From NCBI GenBank assembly GCA_021788565.1, contig JAJYKO010000216.1:1-7979 (forward strand): a stretch of 7,979 bases of DNA, given 5' to 3'. Shown in pieces: positions 5,718 through 7,979 of the stretch. Made by a program: the position numbers and the translations under genes. This DNA comes from Chloroflexota bacterium. Lineage in GTDB: Bacteria > Chloroflexota > UBA6077. How positions within the stretch are numbered: position 1 is the stretch's first letter; each line of letters starts with the position of its first letter. Under the pieces are notes generated by a model that searched no databases, was not told the DNA's origin, and was given only the letters and a program-made list of their open reading frames with translations.

Positions 5718-5895
5718 ACCCAGGCCCGCGTGGGCTGATGCCAGCTGCGGTGGCAACTCAGCTCTTGAGAAACTGCTATATGCATGATTACTGCAGCGCA
5801 ACAGCATATACTGTAGACAGACAGGCAAGCCGGTGATAGCATTTGGGTTGGCCGGGAGTGGTTCCTCTAGGTGCTCGACACTGGAGGGTGATAGT
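5718..5895. other. Intergenic region between divergent operon promoter and SRPBCC gene
   Basis: No gene is apparent. Small dyads are visible: GCCC/GGGC (5724-5735), TGCCA/TGGCA (5739-5755) and TATATGC (5777-5783) with GCATATA (5804-5810). The last lies in an AT-richer patch that includes TATACT (5807-5812), a possible -10 box for the rightward gene but without a good -35. The region probably holds the plus-strand promoter and perhaps an operator, at low certainty. Confidence 0.35.
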
Positions 5896-6348
5896 ATGGC
5901 GTTGGTACGGCTTTCACACGAAGTTCGCGCCCCGGCTGACGCGGTCTTCGAATACGCGGACAATCACGAAAACTACCCTTCGTTCTTCCGAGGGTTCTCA
6001 AAGTTCGAATGGACTAGCCCCCGTCACCAGACGGGCACTCGGCTGAAGATGGAGGGCAAACTCGCCGGAATTGAGTTTCCCATCGAGGTGGAAACGACTG
6101 ATGTGGTGCCGGAGAGGAAGATCTCCGGCGTCTTCGTTTCGGGACTGAAAGGCCGTCTTGACTGGGAATTCGAGCCCACCGAGGATACCACTTGGGTTAC
6201 ACTGACCGCCGAGTACGAACTGCCTTCGTGGTTCGTGGCACAGACAGGTGGGCGATTTCCAGTGGACCACGACCTCTGCATGAACATCGAGAAAACCCTG
6301 GCAGCTCTCAAGGCTATGGTTGAGACACAGCCGGCGATTGCCAGATGA
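5896..6348 (+). CDS. SRPBCC / START-like (polyketide cyclase-dehydrase type) family protein
   Basis: The product is 150 residues, the typical size of a single-domain SRPBCC protein. The N-terminus VRLSHEVRAPADAVFEYA (4-21) is the common first strand and helix of this helix-grip fold. A YPSFFRGF motif follows, then alternating strands (for example LKGRLDWEFEP and TWVTLTAEYELP), and a C-terminal amphipathic helix (about 128-145) that closes the hydrophobic pocket. Such proteins bind lipids or other hydrophobic ligands and the family does not predict a single reaction; no membrane segment or signal peptide is seen. The ATG at 5896 is selected for its GGAGG (5883-5887) eight bases upstream; an earlier in-frame ATG at 5833 lacks one. 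It is divergent from the B12 operon, sharing only the intergenic region, so a role in cobalamin metabolism is not implied. Confidence 0.85.
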   Translation: MALVRLSHEVRAPADAVFEYADNHENYPSFFRGFSKFEWTSPRHQTGTRLKMEGKLAGIEFPIEVETTDVVPERKISGVFVSGLKGRLDWEFEPTEDTTWVTLTAEYELPSWFVAQTGGRFPVDHDLCMNIEKTLAALKAMVETQPAIAR

Positions 6349-6419
6349 GTCCGGCAGACCGCGGGAAAGTGATAGGGACCACCCCCCGGCTCTCTCTTGA
6401 GAAGTTCAGTTGTGAAGGT

Positions 6420-6451
6420 AGAGCCTGGGCCCGTTGAGCGGCCCAGGCTCT
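6420..6451. terminator. Strong hairpin downstream of the SRPBCC gene
   Basis: AGAGCCTGGGCC (6420-6431) and GGCCCAGGCTCT (6440-6451) form a perfect 12-bp stem with an 8-base loop, about 70 bases after the SRPBCC stop. There is no T-run on either strand, so it may be a factor-assisted or bidirectional terminator between converging genes, or a 3'-end stabiliser. Confidence 0.55.
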
Positions 6452-6460
6452 GCGCCTCTC

Positions 6461-6527
6461 GATCCCGCGCAAACGGGAATCCACGCTTCGGGTGTGGGCA
6501 ATGGATCCCCGCTTCCGCGGGGATGAC
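6461..6527. repeat. Pair of REP-like palindromes in inverted orientation
   Basis: ATCCCCGC (6505-6512) and GCGGGGAT (6517-6524) form a perfect 8-bp hairpin with TTCC between. A weaker related hairpin, TCCCG (6463-6467) with CGGGA (6474-6478), lies to its left, facing the opposite way. Both carry the GGGAATCCA/TGGATCCCC flank of a widespread bacterial dispersed repeat, which reads VIPAEAGIH when translated. The pair sits in the non-coding space between two converging genes, a usual site for such elements. Confidence 0.65.
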
Positions 6528-6602
6528 GATGGGTACCACCTTGTCTTCGGTTTAGACGCTAGTTCACGAGTCACAGAGCCCCAGATCTGGCCCCCGCCGC
6601 CG

Positions 6603-7070
6603 CTACGCCAGCGCGGCTACTGCTCTTTCCACGCTATCAGCCGGGCTCACCTTGACCTGCACGTCGGCCAGTCTGCCGTCTTCGTTCACGACGAAGTGGC
6701 TTCGGACAATGCCGAAGTACCTCTTCCCGGCCATGCTTTTCTCCTGCCAGACCCCGTAGTCTTCCGCAACTGCGTGGTTCGTGTCGGCCAACAGGATGAA
6801 GGGCAGGTCGTACTTCGTCTTGAACTTCTGGTGAGACTTGACGTTGTCTGGGCTGATCCCCAGCACCACGGCATTCTTCTCCTCGAAGTCCAGGTGATGG
6901 TCGCGAAAGCCACAGGCCTGAGTTGTGCAGCCGGGGGTGTCGTCTCTTGGGTAAAAGTAGACGACCACTCGCTTGCCCCGGAACTGTGACAGTTTCACGG
7001 TAGTGCCATCGTCGGCGGGCAGTTCGAAATCGGGCGCGACGTCGCCGATGCTGAGCTTGGTTTCCGACAT
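6603..7070 (-). CDS. bcp: Bcp/PrxQ-type thioredoxin-dependent peroxiredoxin
   Basis: The product is 155 residues, standard for the Bcp/PrxQ class, and is presumably cytoplasmic as it has no signal peptide. It reduces hydrogen peroxide and organic hydroperoxides using thioredoxin. [14 protein letters not shown] (9-22) opens the thioredoxin-like fold. [20 protein letters not shown] (38-57) contains Thr45, the peroxidatic Cys48 and the resolving Cys53 five residues later, the spacing of atypical two-Cys Bcp. The conserved active-site arginine is probably Arg123 in [10 protein letters not shown]. The ATG at 7070 is preferred because GAGGAA (7083-7078) lies seven bases upstream; an earlier in-frame ATG at 7115 has no such site. 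It stands alone, convergent with the SRPBCC gene and divergent from a SHOCT gene. No clear promoter was found upstream. Confidence 0.95.
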   Translation of the reverse strand: MSETKLSIGDVAPDFELPADDGTTVKLSQFRGKRVVVYFYPRDDTPGCTTQACGFRDHHLDFEEKNAVVLGISPDNVKSHQKFKTKYDLPFILLADTNHAVAEDYGVWQEKSMAGKRYFGIVRSHFVVNEDGRLADVQVKVSPADSVERAVAALA

Positions 7071-7218
7071 TGACTGTTCCTCTCCCGCTTTATTGATCCA
7101 CGTTAGACCTTGCACTTAGTGGACCATCCTGGCCAAAGTTTGTGACTCGCCTGAGCGGTGGCTTGATAGATTCTTGACGCTACCAGACGGCTGTTCTTGA
7201 CATATCGCTGCTAGTATC
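7071..7218. other. Divergent intergenic region between bcp and a SHOCT gene
   Basis: The region holds a direct repeat TTCTTGAC at 7171-7178 and 7194-7201 (23 bases apart, start to start) and TAGTAT at 7212-7217. Each repeat contains a TTGACG or TTGACA, good -35 matches, but no -10 box lies at normal distance from either. It may hold the promoters of both neighbours; none can be placed firmly. Confidence 0.35.
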
Positions 7219-7464
7219 GTGAAAAAGCTGAAACTGCGCGCGGGGCGGCGTATGGTTATGGGCCTTGGCGGTCAATGGATGATCTGGGCGTTTCTGTTCT
7301 GGGCTGGCGTGATCTTTATGGTGGTGTGGGTCGTGATGCGCCTCTTCCCGGGACGCTCCAGAGACGATGGCGAGGAGCCGATGGAGATTCTGAAGCGTAG
7401 ATACGCCAACGGCGAGATCACTCGTGAGCAGTACGAGCAAATGCGCCAGGTATTGAAGAAGTGA
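7219..7464 (+). CDS. Small membrane protein with C-terminal SHOCT domain
   Basis: Up to 81 residues. A basic N-terminus (KKLKLRAGRR) is followed by one membrane segment (about 20-42, rich in Trp, Phe and Val). A charged linker then leads to a SHOCT motif at the C-terminus: MEILKRRYANGEITREQYEQM (split here as MEILKRRY, ANGEITREQ and YEQM, residues 55-75). SHOCT domains are short helical modules at protein ends, thought to help oligomerisation; their function is largely unknown. The start is uncertain: GTG at 7219 has no ribosome-binding site, while ATG at 7252 or 7258 follows GGGGCGG and would give 70 or 68 residues with the membrane segment intact. It converges on a second SHOCT gene whose C-terminus is clearly similar. 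Confidence 0.75.
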   Translation: MKKLKLRAGRRMVMGLGGQWMIWAFLFWAGVIFMVVWVVMRLFPGRSRDDGEEPMEILKRRYANGEITREQYEQMRQVLKK

Positions 7465-7468
7465 CAGC

Positions 7469-7496
7469 GGGCAGGCGGCCGTTAGCCCGCCTGCCC
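7469..7496. terminator. GC-rich hairpin between the two convergent SHOCT genes
   Basis: GGGCAGGCGG (7469-7478) and CCGCCTGCCC (7487-7496) form a perfect 10-bp stem with an 8-base loop, extended by further GC pairs across a one-base bulge. It starts five bases after the plus-strand stop and ends 11 bases before the minus-strand stop. It has no T-run, so it is probably a shared bidirectional terminator. Confidence 0.6.
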
Positions 7497-7507
7497 CGCG
7501 CTGTAGC

Positions 7508-7900
7508 TTATGCTGACCCCGGGCGTTTGGTCGAGTTGAGGTCGTTCAACATCTGATCGAACTGCTCCTTCGTGATCTCTCCCTTTGCGTAGCGCTCGCG
7601 CAGGATCTCCAGCGCGCTGTCCGCCGTGGGAAGCTGCCGGCCAGAGCCGGATGCCACGGGCGCGGACGCGAAGAACCGCCCGAGCAGTGTCACTCCGCCC
7701 GCGATCACGATGGCCCAGAAGACCAGCATGAGAATCGGCCACCACCAGAATCCGTATTCGAACATCATTCCAGGACCTCCGAAGCCTCTGCCAAAGGCAA
7801 ATCGACCATACCCGAACATTGCACCCATCGACGGCGTTGCTAACAGCAATACCGCGAGCACGACCACCACTACCGCAAGCACAACCTCTCTAATCCGCAT
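7508..7900 (-). CDS. Two-helix membrane protein with C-terminal SHOCT domain
   Basis: The product is 130 residues. A first hydrophobic helix (about 5-22) may be an uncleaved signal anchor or signal peptide. A Gly/Phe/Met-rich loop follows (26-50, including GRGFGGPGMM). A second helix (about 51-73, starting with three Trp) leads to a polar linker and the SHOCT module at 96-121: ALEILRERYAKGEIT then KEQFDQMLND. The glycine-methionine-rich loop could contact metal or lipid, but nothing proves it. The ATG at 7900 follows GAAGG at a usable distance. An upstream GTG at 7954 in the same frame would add 18 mostly polar residues. No specific function is recognised. The SHOCT end matches that of the neighbouring convergent gene closely. 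Confidence 0.8.
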   Translation of the reverse strand: MRIREVVLAVVVVVLAVLLLATPSMGAMFGYGRFAFGRGFGGPGMMFEYGFWWWPILMLVFWAIVIAGGVTLLGRFFASAPVASGSGRQLPTADSALEILRERYAKGEITKEQFDQMLNDLNSTKRPGSA

Positions 7901-7979
7901 CTGAATCGCCTTCAATCCAGTTCTCGCCGGATCCCTCTTATGAAGCAGACGCACGTTGGCGCCGGCGTGAAGCCGAAGG

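Noticed and set aside
6024..6539. A 171-codon minus-strand frame containing VIPAEAGIH.
   Set aside because: It is antisense to the SRPBCC gene and starts in the REP-like palindrome. That peptide is the usual false translation of this repeat family.
6492..6989. A 165-codon plus-strand frame.
   Set aside because: It starts within the REP-like repeat and runs antisense to bcp, which has intact catalytic motifs.

Overview
The window is a high-GC bacterial segment dominated by a cobalamin (vitamin B12) biosynthesis and cobalt-uptake operon on the minus strand. Several unrelated housekeeping or hypothetical genes lie on its right. The anaerobic-type enzymes (CbiX, CbiD, CbiC, CbiE), the ECF cobalt transporter and the dispersed GC-rich palindromes would fit a Chloroflexota-like organism. 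That assignment is a weak inference, because no taxonomic marker is present.

The operon reads right to left. A sigma-70-type promoter (5688-5717) drives a leader containing a compact cobalamin riboswitch (about 5552-5662) and an intrinsic terminator (5454-5496). A long unexplained hairpin (5314-5393) comes next. The genes follow: cbiC (precorrin-8X methylmutase, TTG start), an intergenic attenuator-like region, cbiM-cbiN-cbiQ-cbiO with overlapping ends, a palindromic repeat, a fused cbiX-cbiD gene, and the first 40 codons of a cbiE-type methyltransferase that leaves the window at position 1. The logic is coherent. B12 sensed by the leader would shut down both cobalt import (CbiMNQO) and the enzymes that insert cobalt (CbiX) and methylate or rearrange the corrin ring (CbiD, CbiE, CbiC). 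A second, independent control point may lie just before the transporter genes.

Right of the operon promoter, a SRPBCC/START-like protein gene runs divergently on the plus strand (5896-6348). It is followed by a strong hairpin and a pair of REP-like palindromes. A minus-strand bcp-type peroxiredoxin (6603-7070) comes next. The last two genes are small membrane proteins with C-terminal SHOCT domains that face each other tail to tail (7219-7464 plus, 7508-7900 minus) around a GC-rich hairpin.

The features most worth a second look are the mutually exclusive hairpins between cbiC and cbiM, the CbiX-CbiD fusion, the compact form of the riboswitch and the structured repeats placed inside the operon. 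I see no CRISPR array, transposase, tRNA or rRNA.
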